From Tardiphaga alba (lineage in GTDB: Bacteria > Pseudomonadota > Alphaproteobacteria > Rhizobiales > Xanthobacteraceae): 64,000 nt of DNA. Within the stretch, counting starts at the first letter, position 1. Each line of letters begins with the position of its first letter. The stretch lies in assembly GCF_018279705.1 (NCBI RefSeq), contig NZ_CP036498.1, positions 2,373,001-2,437,000 of the forward strand, written 5' to 3'. Shown here piece by piece: positions 1 through 9,638 of this stretch. Under the pieces are notes generated by a model that saw nothing but the letters and a program-made list of their open reading frames with translations, ran no database searches and was not told where the DNA came from. The position numbers and the translations under genes are program-made.

Positions 1-247
1 CAGGGACTGACCCACGGGCTGGTTTAAGCCGGCCATTCGGCGACGGCCTTTCGGCTTGAGCTGCAAATTTCCGCCATCGAATGACGGGAATGTCCGGCAG
101 GTTTCGTCGCATCCACATCCATCCTTGATCCAAAGCAATCTCCCGCCCGGCGCAATGGCATAAAAGTCAATTGCGCGGGGGTGGTGGCCATGGTGTAACC
201 GGCTCAGCGTCGTTTAGATCGACTCAAGGGTATGCTGGAACCCATTG
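1..247. other. Non-coding leader upstream of ccmI
   Basis: No open frame here looks like a protein. The stretch precedes the ccm operon and should hold its promoter. I see no convincing sigma70 pair. A GGA just before the start codon at 248 is the only clear translation signal. Confidence 0.4.
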
Positions 248-1366
248 ATGGCATTGTGGTTTGTCTTCGCATTGATGACGGCTGCGGCGACTTTCGCCGT
301 GTTGTTGCCGCTTGGCCGGAAAAGCGCCGAGGCTGGCGGCACCGACGTCGCCGTCTATAAGGATCAACTCGCCGAGGTCGGACGCGATGTCGCAGCCGGG
401 CTGATCGGGCCGGCCGAGGCCGAGGCTGCGCGGGTCGAGATCGGACGGCGCCTGCTGGCGGCCGCCGAAGCCGATGGCAAGAGCGTTGCGGGCAGTGCGC
501 CCGGCATGCGCAAGGCGGTGTCGCTGGTGGCGCTGATCGGGCTGCCGCTGATTGCCATTGGCGCCTATCTGCCGCTGGGCTCGCCTGACATGCCCGACAT
601 GCCGCTGGCATCGCGCCAGCAAAACACCAATCCCAATCAGTCCGTGGTGAGCCTGATCGCGCAGGTCGAGGCGCATCTCGAAAAGAACCCGACCGATGCG
701 CGCGGCTGGACCGTGCTGGCGCCGGTGCTGGCGCGGATCGGCCGCCATGACGAGGCGGTGCGTGCCTATCGCAACATCATCACCTATGGCGGCGACAGCG
801 CTGCCAGCCGCGCCGATCTCGGCGAGGCGCTGACCATGGCGGCCAATGGCGTGATCACCGCCGATGCCAAGGCGGAATTCGATCGCGCCGTGGCGCAGGA
901 CGCCGATGAAGTGAAGGCGCGCTATTTCCTCGGCCTCGCGGCGGAGCAGGATGGCCGCGGCACCGACGCGGCCGCGATCTGGCGCGCGATGCTGGAGAAG
1001 GGCCCCGCGGATGCGCCGTGGCGCCCGGTGGTCACCGCTGCGCTCACCCGTGTCGGCGGCAAGGGCCCTAACTTGGGACCGAATCTGCCGGCGCTGTCGC
1101 AGGAGACGGTGGCGGCGACCGAAGGCATGGCCACCGACGATCGCAACGCGATGATCCAGGGCATGGTCGATCGCCTGGCCACACGATTGAAGCAGGACGG
1201 CAGCGATGTCGAAGGCTGGGTGCGGCTGGTGCGCGCCTATCTCGTGCTCGGCGATCGCGACAAGGCAAAGAGCGCGCTTGCCGATGCAAGGCAGGCGGTC
1301 GGCAGCGATGCCGAGCGACTGCGTAAACTGAATGACGGCCTGAAAGAGACTGGGCTGGATGGATAA
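248..1366 (+). CDS. ccmI: Cytochrome c biogenesis protein CcmI (CycH)
   Basis: This 372-residue inner-membrane protein is the apocytochrome chaperone of the System I cytochrome c maturation pathway; it holds the C-terminus of apocytochrome c for haem ligation by CcmF/CcmH. The sequence shows an N-terminal membrane helix (about residues 1-21), a cytoplasmic loop, a second helix (about 90-108) and a periplasmic alanine-rich TPR-type part, the usual CcmI layout. The ATG at 248 is preferred over the in-frame TTG at 245. It is the first gene of a ccmI-ccmE-ccmF-ccmH operon. Family assignment is firm because of both architecture and neighbours. Confidence 0.93.
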   Translation: MALWFVFALMTAAATFAVLLPLGRKSAEAGGTDVAVYKDQLAEVGRDVAAGLIGPAEAEAARVEIGRRLLAAAEADGKSVAGSAPGMRKAVSLVALIGLPLIAIGAYLPLGSPDMPDMPLASRQQNTNPNQSVVSLIAQVEAHLEKNPTDARGWTVLAPVLARIGRHDEAVRAYRNIITYGGDSAASRADLGEALTMAANGVITADAKAEFDRAVAQDADEVKARYFLGLAAEQDGRGTDAAAIWRAMLEKGPADAPWRPVVTAALTRVGGKGPNLGPNLPALSQETVAATEGMATDDRNAMIQGMVDRLATRLKQDGSDVEGWVRLVRAYLVLGDRDKAKSALADARQAVGSDAERLRKLNDGLKETGLDG

Positions 1367-1413
1367 CGCATGATGCCGAAAAGTGTGCAACGGTTTTCGG
1401 ACGACATCATGCG
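1367..1413. repeat. Palindromic repeat, GCATGAT family, copy 1
   Basis: The 47-base element begins CGCATGATGCCGAAAA and ends with the matching CATCATGCG after GGTTTTCGG, so it folds into an interrupted hairpin. It fills the 62-base gap between ccmI and ccmE. A related copy lies at 63384-63432. Repeats of this form are common in this bacterial group. Confidence 0.75.
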
Positions 1414-1428
1414 CCTTGAAGGTGCATC

Positions 1429-1938
1429 ATGACACGCAAGCAGCGGCGATTGACGATGATATCAGGTGCGCTCGCGATCCTGGCGATCGCGGCTGGCCTC
1501 GTGCTGAACGCCATGCGCGATTCCATCGTGTTCTTCTCGACCCCGACCATGGCGGCGGAAAAGCAGATCCCCGCCGGCAAGCGTTTCCGCCTCGGCGGCA
1601 TGGTCGAAGCGGGCTCGCTGGTGCGCGGCGAAAATCTCGCGGTCAGTTTCAAGGTCTCCGACGGCGGCGCGACATTGCCGGTGAACTACAAGGGCATTCT
1701 TCCGGATCTGTTTCGTGAAGGGCAGGGCGTCGTGACCGAGGGCGCGCTGGATGCCAATGGCGTGTTCAAGGCCGATACGGTTCTCGCCAAACATGACGAA
1801 ACCTATATGCCGAAGGAAGTCGCCGACGCGCTGAAGAAGCAAGGGCGCTGGAAGGAAGGCGAGGGCGGCAAGCCCGTGGTCTCGCAAGACACGACCAGTG
1901 CCAACACGACCGGCGGCAAGCCGAGTGTGACGCAATGA
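1429..1938 (+). CDS. ccmE: Haem chaperone CcmE (CycJ)
   Basis: CcmE (169 residues) covalently carries haem in the periplasm and passes it to CcmF/CcmH during cytochrome c assembly. One N-terminal membrane anchor (about residues 11-29) is followed by an OB-fold domain. The haem-binding motif HxxxY is present as HDETY with His122 and Tyr126. The C-terminal tail is hydrophilic and low-complexity, as usual in rhizobial CcmE. Its stop codon overlaps the ccmF start (ATGA at 1935-1938), which implies translational coupling. Confidence 0.96.
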   Translation: MTRKQRRLTMISGALAILAIAAGLVLNAMRDSIVFFSTPTMAAEKQIPAGKRFRLGGMVEAGSLVRGENLAVSFKVSDGGATLPVNYKGILPDLFREGQGVVTEGALDANGVFKADTVLAKHDETYMPKEVADALKKQGRWKEGEGGKPVVSQDTTSANTTGGKPSVTQ

Positions 1939-3917
1939 TCGCCGAAGCCGGACATTATGCGCTGATCCTGGCGCTCGCATTGGCCTTGATTCAGTCGACC
2001 GTGCCGGTGGCCGGTGCGAAGCTGCGCGACGTGGCGCTGATGAATGTGGCGCGCTCCACCGCCATGGCGCAGTTCATGTTCGCCGGCCTGTCATTCCTGG
2101 CGCTGACGACGCTTTACGTGACGTCGGATTTCTCCGTCGCCAACGTGTTCCAGAATTCGCACTCGGCAAAGCCGCTGCTCTATAAGATCACCGGCGTGTG
2201 GGGGAACCACGAAGGCTCGATGCTGCTGTGGGTGGCGATCCTCGCTTTCTTCGGCGCGCTGGTCGCAAGCTTCGGCAACAATCTGCCGCTGTCGCTGCGC
2301 GCGCTCGTGCTGGCCGTGCAGGGCTGGATCGCCGCCGCGTTCTATCTGTTCATCCTGGCGACCTCGAATCCGTTCACGCGGATGGCGCAGGCGCCGCTGG
2401 AAGGGCGCGACCTCAATCCGGTGTTGCAGGATATCGGCCTCGCCGTGCATCCGCCGATGCTCTATCTCGGCTATGTCGGCTTCTCTGTCGCCTTCTCCTT
2501 CGCCGTCGCGGCGCTGATCGAAGGCCGCATCGATGCGGCCTGGGCGCGCTGGGTGCGGCCATGGACGCTGGTGGCGTGGATCTTCCTCACCCTCGGCATC
2601 GCGATGGGCTCTTATTGGGCCTATTACGAACTCGGCTGGGGCGGCTGGTGGTTCTGGGATCCCGTCGAGAACGCCTCGCTGATGCCGTGGCTGTCCGGCA
2701 CCGCGCTGCTGCATTCCGCCATCGTGATGGAGAAGCGCAACGCGCTGAAGGTCTGGACAATTCTGCTCGCAATCCTGACCTTCTCGCTGTCGCTGCTCGG
2801 CACCTTCCTGGTGCGCTCGGGTGTGCTGACCTCGGTGCACGCCTTCGCCACCGATCCGTCACGCGGCGTATTCATTCTGGTCATTCTCTGCCTGTTCATC
2901 GGCGGCAGCCTGACGCTGTATCTGTGGCGTGCCTCGTCGCTAAAGCAGGGCGGCCTGTTCGCGCCGATCTCGCGCGAGGGCGCGCTGGTGCTGAACAATC
3001 TGTTCCTCACCACCGCCTGTGCCACCGTGTTCGTCGGCACGCTGTATCCGCTGGCGCTGGAAATGCTGACCGGCGACAAGATCTCGGTGGGAGCGCCGTT
3101 CTTCAATCTCACATTCGGTCCGCTGTTCGTGCCGCTATTGATCGCGGTGCCGTTCGGCCCGATGCTGGCCTGGAAGCGCGGCGACATCCGCGGCGTGGCG
3201 CAGCGATTGCTCGCCGCCGGCGTCGCGGCGCTGCTCACCATTGCGATGGTCTGGGCATGGACAACCGGCGGAGCCGCATTGGCGCCGCTGGCGATCGGCC
3301 TCGCGGTGTTCGTCGTGCTCGGCGCCATCATCGATATTGCCGAGCGCATCATGCTGTTCCGGCTGCCGCTGGCGGTGTCGCTTCGGCGCGCGGTCGGCCT
3401 GCCGCGTGCGGCATGGGGCACGGCCTTCGCGCATGCCGGTCTCGGCATCGCACTGATCGGCATCGTCTGCGAGACGACGTGGAATACCGAATATATCGGC
3501 ACGCTGAAGCCGAATGACGTGGCGAAGCTCGCCGGCTATGAGCTGACGCTGAAAGAAGTGACGCAACGGCAGGGGCCGAATTTCCGCGAAAGCATCGCGC
3601 GTTTCCGCATCACGCGCGGCGGCGACGAGATCGGCGAGATGGTGCCATCGAAGCGCAATTTCTCGGCACGCCAGATGGCGACGACCGAGGCCGCCTTGCT
3701 GTCGCGCGGCGCGAGCCAGCTCTATATCTCGCTCGGCGACGACACCACCGATGGCGCCGTCGCGGTGCGGATGTATCACAAGCCGCTGGTGCTCATGATC
3801 TGGTGGGGGCCGGTGCTGATGGCGCTGGGCGGTGTATTCTCGCTGTCGGATCGCCGCTTGCGGGTGGGCGCGCCGAAGCCGGCAAAGGCATCGCGTGCGC
3901 TGCAGGCGGCGGAGTAA
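1935..3917 (+). CDS. ccmF: Cytochrome c haem lyase subunit CcmF (CycK)
   Basis: CcmF is the multi-spanning integral membrane component of the cytochrome c synthetase; it receives haem from holo-CcmE and ligates it to apocytochrome c. The 660-residue product has many membrane helices and the tryptophan-rich WWD signature around residues 233-252 ([20 protein letters not shown]), the haem-handling periplasmic loop. Length matches the family (about 650). It overlaps ccmE by four bases and is followed five bases later by ccmH, so the four genes form one transcription unit. Confidence 0.97.
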   Translation: MIAEAGHYALILALALALIQSTVPVAGAKLRDVALMNVARSTAMAQFMFAGLSFLALTTLYVTSDFSVANVFQNSHSAKPLLYKITGVWGNHEGSMLLWVAILAFFGALVASFGNNLPLSLRALVLAVQGWIAAAFYLFILATSNPFTRMAQAPLEGRDLNPVLQDIGLAVHPPMLYLGYVGFSVAFSFAVAALIEGRIDAAWARWVRPWTLVAWIFLTLGIAMGSYWAYYELGWGGWWFWDPVENASLMPWLSGTALLHSAIVMEKRNALKVWTILLAILTFSLSLLGTFLVRSGVLTSVHAFATDPSRGVFILVILCLFIGGSLTLYLWRASSLKQGGLFAPISREGALVLNNLFLTTACATVFVGTLYPLALEMLTGDKISVGAPFFNLTFGPLFVPLLIAVPFGPMLAWKRGDIRGVAQRLLAAGVAALLTIAMVWAWTTGGAALAPLAIGLAVFVVLGAIIDIAERIMLFRLPLAVSLRRAVGLPRAAWGTAFAHAGLGIALIGIVCETTWNTEYIGTLKPNDVAKLAGYELTLKEVTQRQGPNFRESIARFRITRGGDEIGEMVPSKRNFSARQMATTEAALLSRGASQLYISLGDDTTDGAVAVRMYHKPLVLMIWWGPVLMALGGVFSLSDRRLRVGAPKPAKASRALQAAE

Positions 3918-3921
3918 GGCG

Positions 3922-4404
3922 ATGCGGCGGATTGCGGCCGGCCTGCTGGCATTGACCCTTGTGATCGGTGCGCCCGCTTATGCGGTGCAGCCGGACGAGG
4001 TGATGCAGGATCCTGCGCAGGAAGCGCGTGCGCGCAGCCTTTCCAAGGAGCTGCGCTGCATGGTCTGCCAGAACCAGTCCATCGACGATTCCGATGCGCC
4101 GCTGGCGCGCGACCTGCGTCTGCTGGTGCGCGAGCGCATCGCCACCGGCGAGAGCGACAAGCAGGTGATGGATTTTCTGGTGGCGCGCTATGGCGAATTC
4201 GTGCTGCTCAAGCCGCGGCTCGAAGGGCACACGCTGCTGCTGTGGCTGCTGACGCCGCTGGTGCTGCTGTCGGGCGCGGGAGCCCTGTGGTGGCACAACC
4301 GCCGCCGCAACAGGCGCGCCGCCGGTGATGCCGGCGTGGCGCTCACGGCCGACGAAGAGGCGCGGATCGAGCGGCTGCTGCAGGCGCAGGACAAGTCCAA
4401 CTAA
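3922..4404 (+). CDS. ccmH: Cytochrome c maturation thiol reductase CcmH (CycL)
   Basis: CcmH (160 residues) reduces the CXXC haem-binding site of apocytochrome c in the periplasm. It has a signal peptide (about residues 1-21), the redox motif RCMVCQNQ with Cys46 and Cys49, and a C-terminal membrane helix (about 104-124). The ATG at 3922 was chosen because it opens the signal peptide and has GGAG just upstream inside the end of ccmF; the frame is open further upstream but that part has no signal-like sequence. Last gene of the ccm operon. Confidence 0.95.
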   Translation: MRRIAAGLLALTLVIGAPAYAVQPDEVMQDPAQEARARSLSKELRCMVCQNQSIDDSDAPLARDLRLLVRERIATGESDKQVMDFLVARYGEFVLLKPRLEGHTLLLWLLTPLVLLSGAGALWWHNRRRNRRAAGDAGVALTADEEARIERLLQAQDKSN

Positions 4405-4446
4405 AGAAAGTTGTGCCAGCGTGCATGTTCGTGGCGGGATGTGTAG

Positions 4447-4460
4447 TTGATTTATATCAA
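4447..4460. promoter_or_regulatory. FNR/FixK-type box upstream of the chemoreceptor
   Basis: The 14-mer TTGATTTATATCAA fits the anaerobox consensus TTGAT-N4-ATCAA without a mismatch. It lies 90 bases before the chemoreceptor start and 43 bases after ccmH ends. Binding by an FNR/FixK-family activator is inferred from the consensus only. Confidence 0.65.
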
Positions 4461-4549
4461 TTGATCTTTTGCCCGTTATTTCATGAGTTCTTGAGGATTT
4501 TCTGAAACCTTCGCGGTCGCTTCAATTGTCATTCTGCGTGGGCGATCCG

Positions 4550-5893
4550 ATGTTTTCCGACAGCAATCTCACGATCCGTTTTCTGGTCGTCGCCGTGGTC
4601 GCCGCGCTGCTGGTGCTGCTTGGCATCGGCGGCGGCACAGGCTTCATCGCCGTGCTGTATCTTAATAGCGAGATCACGAAGCTGTCGTCGGAATTCGCGG
4701 CCTTGAGCGGCCCAGGTCGTGACAATGCGATGCAGATCTATCACCAGGCGCAGGCGGCGTTTTCCTATTTCCTGATGGCTTGCGCCGCGATCGGCGTGCT
4801 GGCCTCGATCGTCTGTGTCACGACTTATTTCGTCGTTCGTAATGGCATCATGGGGCCGCTGGCGGCGATCGTGCATGCGATGCGGGAAGTGGCGAACCAG
4901 AACTACAGCACCTTCATTCCCGGATCCGGAAAGTCCAACGAAGTCGGCCTGCTGGCGGCGGCGCTCGACGTGTTCAAGACCAACGGCATCGAGCGCCAGC
5001 GTCTGACCGCGCAGGAGCTGGACGACGCCAAGCACAAAGGCGAGCGCGCCGTTTATCTCGACGAGAAGATCCAGCGCTTCAATGCGCAGGTGACCAATGT
5101 GGTCAACACGGTCGCACGCTCGGCGACATCGCTGCAGGGCAATGCCGAGACCTTGTCCCAGGCTGCCAATGACACGACGGCGAAGGCGAATGCCGTTGCC
5201 AATGCCGCCAGCCAGGCCTCCAGCAGCGTGCAGACGGTGGCGAGCTCGACGGAGGAAATGACCACCTCGATCGGCACCATCAGCCGCCGCGTCACCGATG
5301 CCACCCACCGGGCCGAAGGCGTGGCCGCGCAGGCGCGCAAGAGCCGCGATACGATCCACACGCTGTCGGAAGCGGCGGACAAGATCGGCGCGGTGGTGCA
5401 GCTGGTGCAGGCGATCGCGTCGCAGACCAATCTCTTGGCGCTCAATGCGACCATCGAAGCGGCGCGGGCAGGCGAAGCCGGCAAGGGCTTTGCGGTGGTC
5501 GCTTCCGAGGTGAAGAGCCTCGCGCATCAGACCAGCCAGGCCACCGAGGAAATCTCGCAGCAGGTCGCCAATATCCAAGGCATCACCAGCGAGACCCGCG
5601 GCGCCATCGACGGCATTTCCAACACAATCGCCGAGATCAGCGAGATAATGACCGGCATCGAGATCGACACCGCCCAGCAGCGCAACGCCACGCAGGACAT
5701 CGCCCGCAGCGTTCAGGACGCCGCGCGCGGCACACTCGATGTTTCCAACCATATCGAGCTGATCTCATCGACCTCATCCGAGACCGGCCGCATGGCCAGC
5801 AACGCCCGCGATGCCGCCGTCGACTTGTCCCGCCAGGCCGAGACCCTGAAGCGCGAGGTCGATGGGTTTATTGCGAGTGTGAAGGCGATGTGA
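4550..5893 (+). CDS. Methyl-accepting chemotaxis protein
   Basis: This 447-residue transmembrane chemoreceptor would signal to CheA/CheW. Two membrane helices (about residues 9-35 and 70-95) bracket only some 35-40 periplasmic residues, too few for a normal ligand-binding domain. A HAMP segment follows, then a long coiled-coil signalling domain with the conserved hairpin tip [21 protein letters not shown] short sensor of this kind may respond to membrane or redox state rather than to a bound ligand (inference). The ATG at 4550 is preferred to the TTG at 4526. A perfect FNR/FixK box lies upstream, suggesting induction at low oxygen. Confidence 0.93.
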   Translation: MFSDSNLTIRFLVVAVVAALLVLLGIGGGTGFIAVLYLNSEITKLSSEFAALSGPGRDNAMQIYHQAQAAFSYFLMACAAIGVLASIVCVTTYFVVRNGIMGPLAAIVHAMREVANQNYSTFIPGSGKSNEVGLLAAALDVFKTNGIERQRLTAQELDDAKHKGERAVYLDEKIQRFNAQVTNVVNTVARSATSLQGNAETLSQAANDTTAKANAVANAASQASSSVQTVASSTEEMTTSIGTISRRVTDATHRAEGVAAQARKSRDTIHTLSEAADKIGAVVQLVQAIASQTNLLALNATIEAARAGEAGKGFAVVASEVKSLAHQTSQATEEISQQVANIQGITSETRGAIDGISNTIAEISEIMTGIEIDTAQQRNATQDIARSVQDAARGTLDVSNHIELISSTSSETGRMASNARDAAVDLSRQAETLKREVDGFIASVKAM

Positions 5894-6079
5894 GGGATTT
5901 CTGGCGTTTCCGGCACTCAGGAACCCTCAGGTTAGATCTCCCGCGTCACCCCGCCGCACCTATCCCCGCCAAATTACAAAACCTTAATCCCCCTGCCAGC
6001 GCGCGGTAAGGTTCGGGCTGCCATCTTCGGATCACACAAGGCGCCTTGCCCCCCACGCCGTGCTCTGGAGATTTCTTCG

Positions 6080-7669
6080 ATGTCCGACCGTCCCACCGAT
6101 TTTTTCACGCTCCCGTCCTACAAGGCGCCGCGCCGTTCGCTGCTGTCCCTGCGCAAGGTTGCGCTGATGGCCTCCGTCGTCGCCGGCCTCGGCGTTGCCG
6201 CCTACGGCATTTCGCCGTCGAAGGACGGCATCGCTTTCACCACCGCCGCGCATGCGCAGGTGGACAAGCAGGTCAAGGCGCAGGCCGCGCAGCCGATGGG
6301 CTTTGCCGATATCGTCGAGCGCGTGAAGCCGTCGGTCATTTCGGTCAAGGTCAACATGAAAGAGAAGACCGCGGCGAAGGACGACGACAACAGCGACTCG
6401 CCGTTCCAGCCGGGTTCGCCGATGGAGCGCTTCTTCAAGCGCTTCGGCGAGAACGGCGTGCCGCCCGGCATGCGCGGTGGTCCCGGTCAGCGCGGCGGCC
6501 GTGGCGTCGTCAGCGGGCAGGGCTCCGGCTTCTTCATCTCGGCTGACGGCTATGCCGTGACCAACAACCACGTGGTCGATGGCGCCGACAAGGTCGAGGT
6601 CAATACCGACGACGGCAAGACCTATTCCGCCAAGGTGATCGGCACCGATCCGCGCACCGATCTCGCGCTGATCAAGGTTGATGGCCGCACCGATTTCCCG
6701 TTCGCCAAGCTCGCCGATGGTAAGCCGCGCATCGGTGACTGGGTGCTGGCGGTCGGCAATCCGTTCGGCCTCGGCGGCACGGTGACCTCGGGCATCGTCT
6801 CGGCGTCCGGCCGCGACATCGGCAACGGCCCGTATGACGATTTCATCCAGATCGACGCAGCGGTGAACAAGGGCAATTCCGGCGGTCCGGCCTTCGACGT
6901 CTCCGGTGAAGTGATGGGCGTCAACACCGCCATCTATTCGCCTTCGGGCGGCAGTGTCGGCATCGCCTTCTCGATCCCGGCGTCGACCGTGAAGCAGGTG
7001 GTCGCGCAGCTCAAGGACAAGGGCTCGGTCTCGCGTGGCTGGATCGGCGTCCAGATCCAGCCGGTGACGCAGGATATCGCCGACAGTCTCGGCCTGAAGA
7101 AAGCGGAAGGCGCATTGGTCGCCGAGCCGCAGGCGGATGGTCCGGCGGCGAAGGCCGGCATCAAGTCGGGTGACGTCATCACGCAAGTGAATGGCCAGCC
7201 GGTGAAGGATGCCCGCGAACTCGCCCGCACCATTGGCGGCTTCGCGCCGGGCAATACGGTGAAGCTGAACGTGCTGTCGAAGGGTGAGGACAAGGTTCTG
7301 TCCATGACCCTCGGCCAGTTGCCGAACACGGTCGAAGCCAAGGCTGCGATCGATGGTGACAGCGGCAACTCCGCACGCGGCTCCGACGTGCCGAAGCTTG
7401 GCCTCACGGTCTCGCCGGCGTCGAGCGTGGCCGGTGCCGGCAAGGAAGGCGTCGTGGTCACCGGCGTCGATCCGAAGTCGGCGGCTGCCGAGCGTGGCTT
7501 TAAGGAAGGCGACGTCATTCTCGAAGTCGCCGGCAAGAATGTCACGACGCCGGGCGAAGTGCGCGAGGCCATCGTCGCAGCCCATGCCGACAAGAAGAAC
7601 AGCGTGTTGATCCGGGTTCGCTCGGGTGGTTCGTCCAAGTTCGTCGCGGTGCCGCTCGCCAAGGGCTGA
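6080..7669 (+). CDS. degP: Periplasmic serine endoprotease DegP/HtrA (Do family)
   Basis: DegP degrades and chaperones misfolded envelope proteins. The 529-residue product has an N-terminal membrane/signal segment (about residues 26-44), a trypsin-like domain with the catalytic triad His164 (TNNHVVDG), Asp194 (PRTDLAL) and Ser267 (GNSGGP), and two PDZ domains (about 295-390 and 420-520). A Gly/Arg-rich loop (about 125-145) precedes the active domain. GGAG lies eight to eleven bases before the ATG. In rhizobia degP commonly follows the ccm operon and precedes a two-component pair, as here. Confidence 0.96.
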   Translation: MSDRPTDFFTLPSYKAPRRSLLSLRKVALMASVVAGLGVAAYGISPSKDGIAFTTAAHAQVDKQVKAQAAQPMGFADIVERVKPSVISVKVNMKEKTAAKDDDNSDSPFQPGSPMERFFKRFGENGVPPGMRGGPGQRGGRGVVSGQGSGFFISADGYAVTNNHVVDGADKVEVNTDDGKTYSAKVIGTDPRTDLALIKVDGRTDFPFAKLADGKPRIGDWVLAVGNPFGLGGTVTSGIVSASGRDIGNGPYDDFIQIDAAVNKGNSGGPAFDVSGEVMGVNTAIYSPSGGSVGIAFSIPASTVKQVVAQLKDKGSVSRGWIGVQIQPVTQDIADSLGLKKAEGALVAEPQADGPAAKAGIKSGDVITQVNGQPVKDARELARTIGGFAPGNTVKLNVLSKGEDKVLSMTLGQLPNTVEAKAAIDGDSGNSARGSDVPKLGLTVSPASSVAGAGKEGVVVTGVDPKSAAAERGFKEGDVILEVAGKNVTTPGEVREAIVAAHADKKNSVLIRVRSGGSSKFVAVPLAKG

Positions 7670-7729
7670 GCATCGCGCTGAGACGGAGAGTGTCGCCGGC
7701 ATAGTCGCCCCCGCTGACGGCTCTTTCCA

Positions 7730-7833
7730 GGGAGCGAGCCACAAACTCGCTCCCACTGCTTCCTTCCGGAGGATGTGCCCCCTTCCGTCGGAAGGCCTGT
7801 GGGCGATGAGGTTTCCCCCAAGCCTCATCGCCC
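7730..7833. other. Array of three hairpins between degP and the response regulator
   Basis: Three inverted repeats follow one another in the 296-base gap. GGGAGCGAG / CTCGCTCCC pairs at 7730-7754, CCTTCCG / CGGAAGG at 7762-7795, and GGGCGATGAGG / CCTCATCGCCC at 7801-7833. None is followed by a clear T-run, so they are not textbook terminators. They could process or stabilise the degP mRNA or regulate the downstream gene. Confidence 0.6.
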
Positions 7834-7965
7834 ATCCCCATTCCGGGTGAAAGCCCTTGAGGCGAGTGACGATCCACCGCCTTGCATGAGAGCCGAGTGC
7901 ACGCCATGGTGACCGAAGTTCAACCGATCCACAGCGACGCTGTTCAGTCCAGAGCCGTTCCCGCA

Positions 7966-8646
7966 ATGCGCCTGCTCATCATCGAAGACGACCGCGAATC
8001 CGCCGACTATCTGGTCAAGGCCTTTCGCGAGGTCGGCCACATCGCCGATCACGCCAGCGATGGCGAAGAAGGTTTTGCGCTCGCCGATAGCGGCGATTAC
8101 GACGTGCTCGTGGTCGATCGCATGCTGCCGAAGCGCGATGGCCTGTCGGTGATCGGCGGGCTGCGCGACAAGGGCAACCGCACGCCAGCGCTGATCCTCT
8201 CCGCACTCGGCCAGGTCGATGATCGCATCAAGGGCCTGCGCGCCGGCGGCGACGACTATCTGCCAAAACCCTATTCATTCGCCGAACTGCTCGCGCGCGT
8301 CGAAGTGCTGTCGCGCCGCCAGGGCGGGCCAGCCGAGGAGACGAGCTATCGCGTCGGCGATCTCGAACTCGATCGCCTCTCGCACGGCGTCACCCGCGGT
8401 GGCCAGGAGCTGATCCTGCAGCCGCGCGAATTTCGCTTGCTCGAATATCTGATGAAGCATGCGGGGCAGGTGGTGACGCGCACCATGCTGCTCGAGAATG
8501 TGTGGGACTATCACTTTGATCCGCAGACCAATGTGATCGATGTCCATATCTCGCGCCTGCGCTCGAAGATCGACAAGGGCTTCGATCGCCCGCTTCTGCA
8601 CACGATCCGCGGCGCCGGCTACATGGTGCGCGACGGCGTGAAGTGA
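7966..8646 (+). CDS. OmpR-family response regulator
   Basis: A 226-residue two-component response regulator: receiver domain (about residues 1-115) with acidic pocket EDD at 7-9, phospho-acceptor Asp51 and conserved Lys in LPKPYSF, then an OmpR/PhoB winged-helix DNA-binding domain (about 130-225). The start at 7966 gives the normal MRLLIIEDD beginning; an upstream ATG at 7906 would add 20 residues and cannot be excluded. The expected partner is the histidine kinase at 11280-12776, from which it is now separated by two unrelated genes. Confidence 0.92.
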   Translation: MRLLIIEDDRESADYLVKAFREVGHIADHASDGEEGFALADSGDYDVLVVDRMLPKRDGLSVIGGLRDKGNRTPALILSALGQVDDRIKGLRAGGDDYLPKPYSFAELLARVEVLSRRQGGPAEETSYRVGDLELDRLSHGVTRGGQELILQPREFRLLEYLMKHAGQVVTRTMLLENVWDYHFDPQTNVIDVHISRLRSKIDKGFDRPLLHTIRGAGYMVRDGVK

Positions 8647-8656
8647 ACGCGGGCCG

Positions 8657-8746
8657 GTAGCCCGCATCAAGCGTAGCGCAATGCAGGGACCGGCGTTTCA
8701 ACCATCTCGCTTGTCCCCGGATTGCGCTTCGCTCCATCCGGGCTAC
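8657..8746. repeat. Palindromic repeat, GTAGCCCGGAT family, copy 1
   Basis: The element runs from GTAGCCCGCATC to ATCCGGGCTAC, with internal GGACCGGCGTTTCAA. Copies lie at 19584-19672 and 37688-37777. This copy sits exactly at the left edge of the gene pair that separates the response regulator from its kinase. Confidence 0.8.
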
Positions 8747-8748
8747 GA

Positions 8749-9492
8749 TCAGCGCTTCAACCAATCGTCGAGCTTGGTGGGGGCGAGCCGCGCCGAAGGG
8801 CTTTGCGGTGTCAGCGACTTGTCGGTGAGTTGAACGCCGAAATAGCGCGCATGCACATCGGCGATGACGGCGCGCTTGTCGCCCTTGCGTGCCAGCAGGT
8901 TGCGCGCCAGCGCATCGAGCGGAAACGGTTCGGGACCTGCGAGCTCGATCGTCTCGTTTTGCGGCGTGCTGACGACCAATTCGGAAAGGGCTGCGACCAC
9001 GTCATCGGCGGCGATCGGCTGAATCAGTGCCGGCGACAGGCGAATGACATCGCCATCCGCGCCGGCCTGGATGATCAGATCGAGGAACTCGAAGAACTGG
9101 GTGGCTTGAACGATGGTGTAAGGCAGGCCGCTAGCCTTGATCAGGTCCTGCTGGACCTTCTTGGCCCGCATATAGCCATTGTCGGCCATGCCGTCGGTGC
9201 CGACGATGGACAGAGCCAGATAGTGGCCCACACCATGTGCGCGGGCGGCGGCGACCAGGTTCTGTGTCGAGGTCTGGAAGAAGGCCAGCACGGCTGCATC
9301 CTCCCAGGATGGTGCGTTCGACACATCGACCACGACATCCGCGCCATTCATGGCTTCCGCCAGCCCCTCGCGCGTGATGGTGTTCACGCCGGACGACGGC
9401 GAGGCGGCGACCATCTGATGGCCCTGCGCCTGCAATGCCTTGACGAGCCTGGATCCGATTTGTCCGGATCCGCCGATAACGACAATTTTCAT
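8749..9492 (-). CDS. NmrA-like NAD(P)-binding protein
   Basis: A 247-residue atypical short-chain dehydrogenase fold. The Rossmann glycine motif IGGSGQIGSRLV opens the protein at residues 6-17, followed by NmrA/nucleoside-diphosphate-sugar-epimerase-like sequence. No YxxxK pair is evident, as in NmrA-type members that sense or bind NAD(P) rather than turn over a substrate. The start at 9492 has AAAGGAG upstream. It is transcribed away from the winged-helix regulator at 9639 across a 146-base divergent gap. Substrate unknown. Confidence 0.8.
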   Translation of the reverse strand: MKIVVIGGSGQIGSRLVKALQAQGHQMVAASPSSGVNTITREGLAEAMNGADVVVDVSNAPSWEDAAVLAFFQTSTQNLVAAARAHGVGHYLALSIVGTDGMADNGYMRAKKVQQDLIKASGLPYTIVQATQFFEFLDLIIQAGADGDVIRLSPALIQPIAADDVVAALSELVVSTPQNETIELAGPEPFPLDALARNLLARKGDKRAVIADVHARYFGVQLTDKSLTPQSPSARLAPTKLDDWLKR

Positions 9493-9638
9493 CTTCTCGC
9501 TCCTTTGCATCCGATGCCATGACGCGACGGACAGCATGTCGCAGACGCGGTTCCCTTGCTTTGCGGGCGGCTTGGTTTTCTCTTGAGTTTGCCCTGCCGG
9601 ATCGTCCAGAAAGGGTCGGGCAAGCATCGGGGGACGCT

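Noticed and set aside
125-138. TTGATCCAAAGCAA, near-match to an FNR/FixK box upstream of ccmI
   Set aside because: One mismatch in the right half, and I know of no oxygen control of this operon. Not listed as a site.
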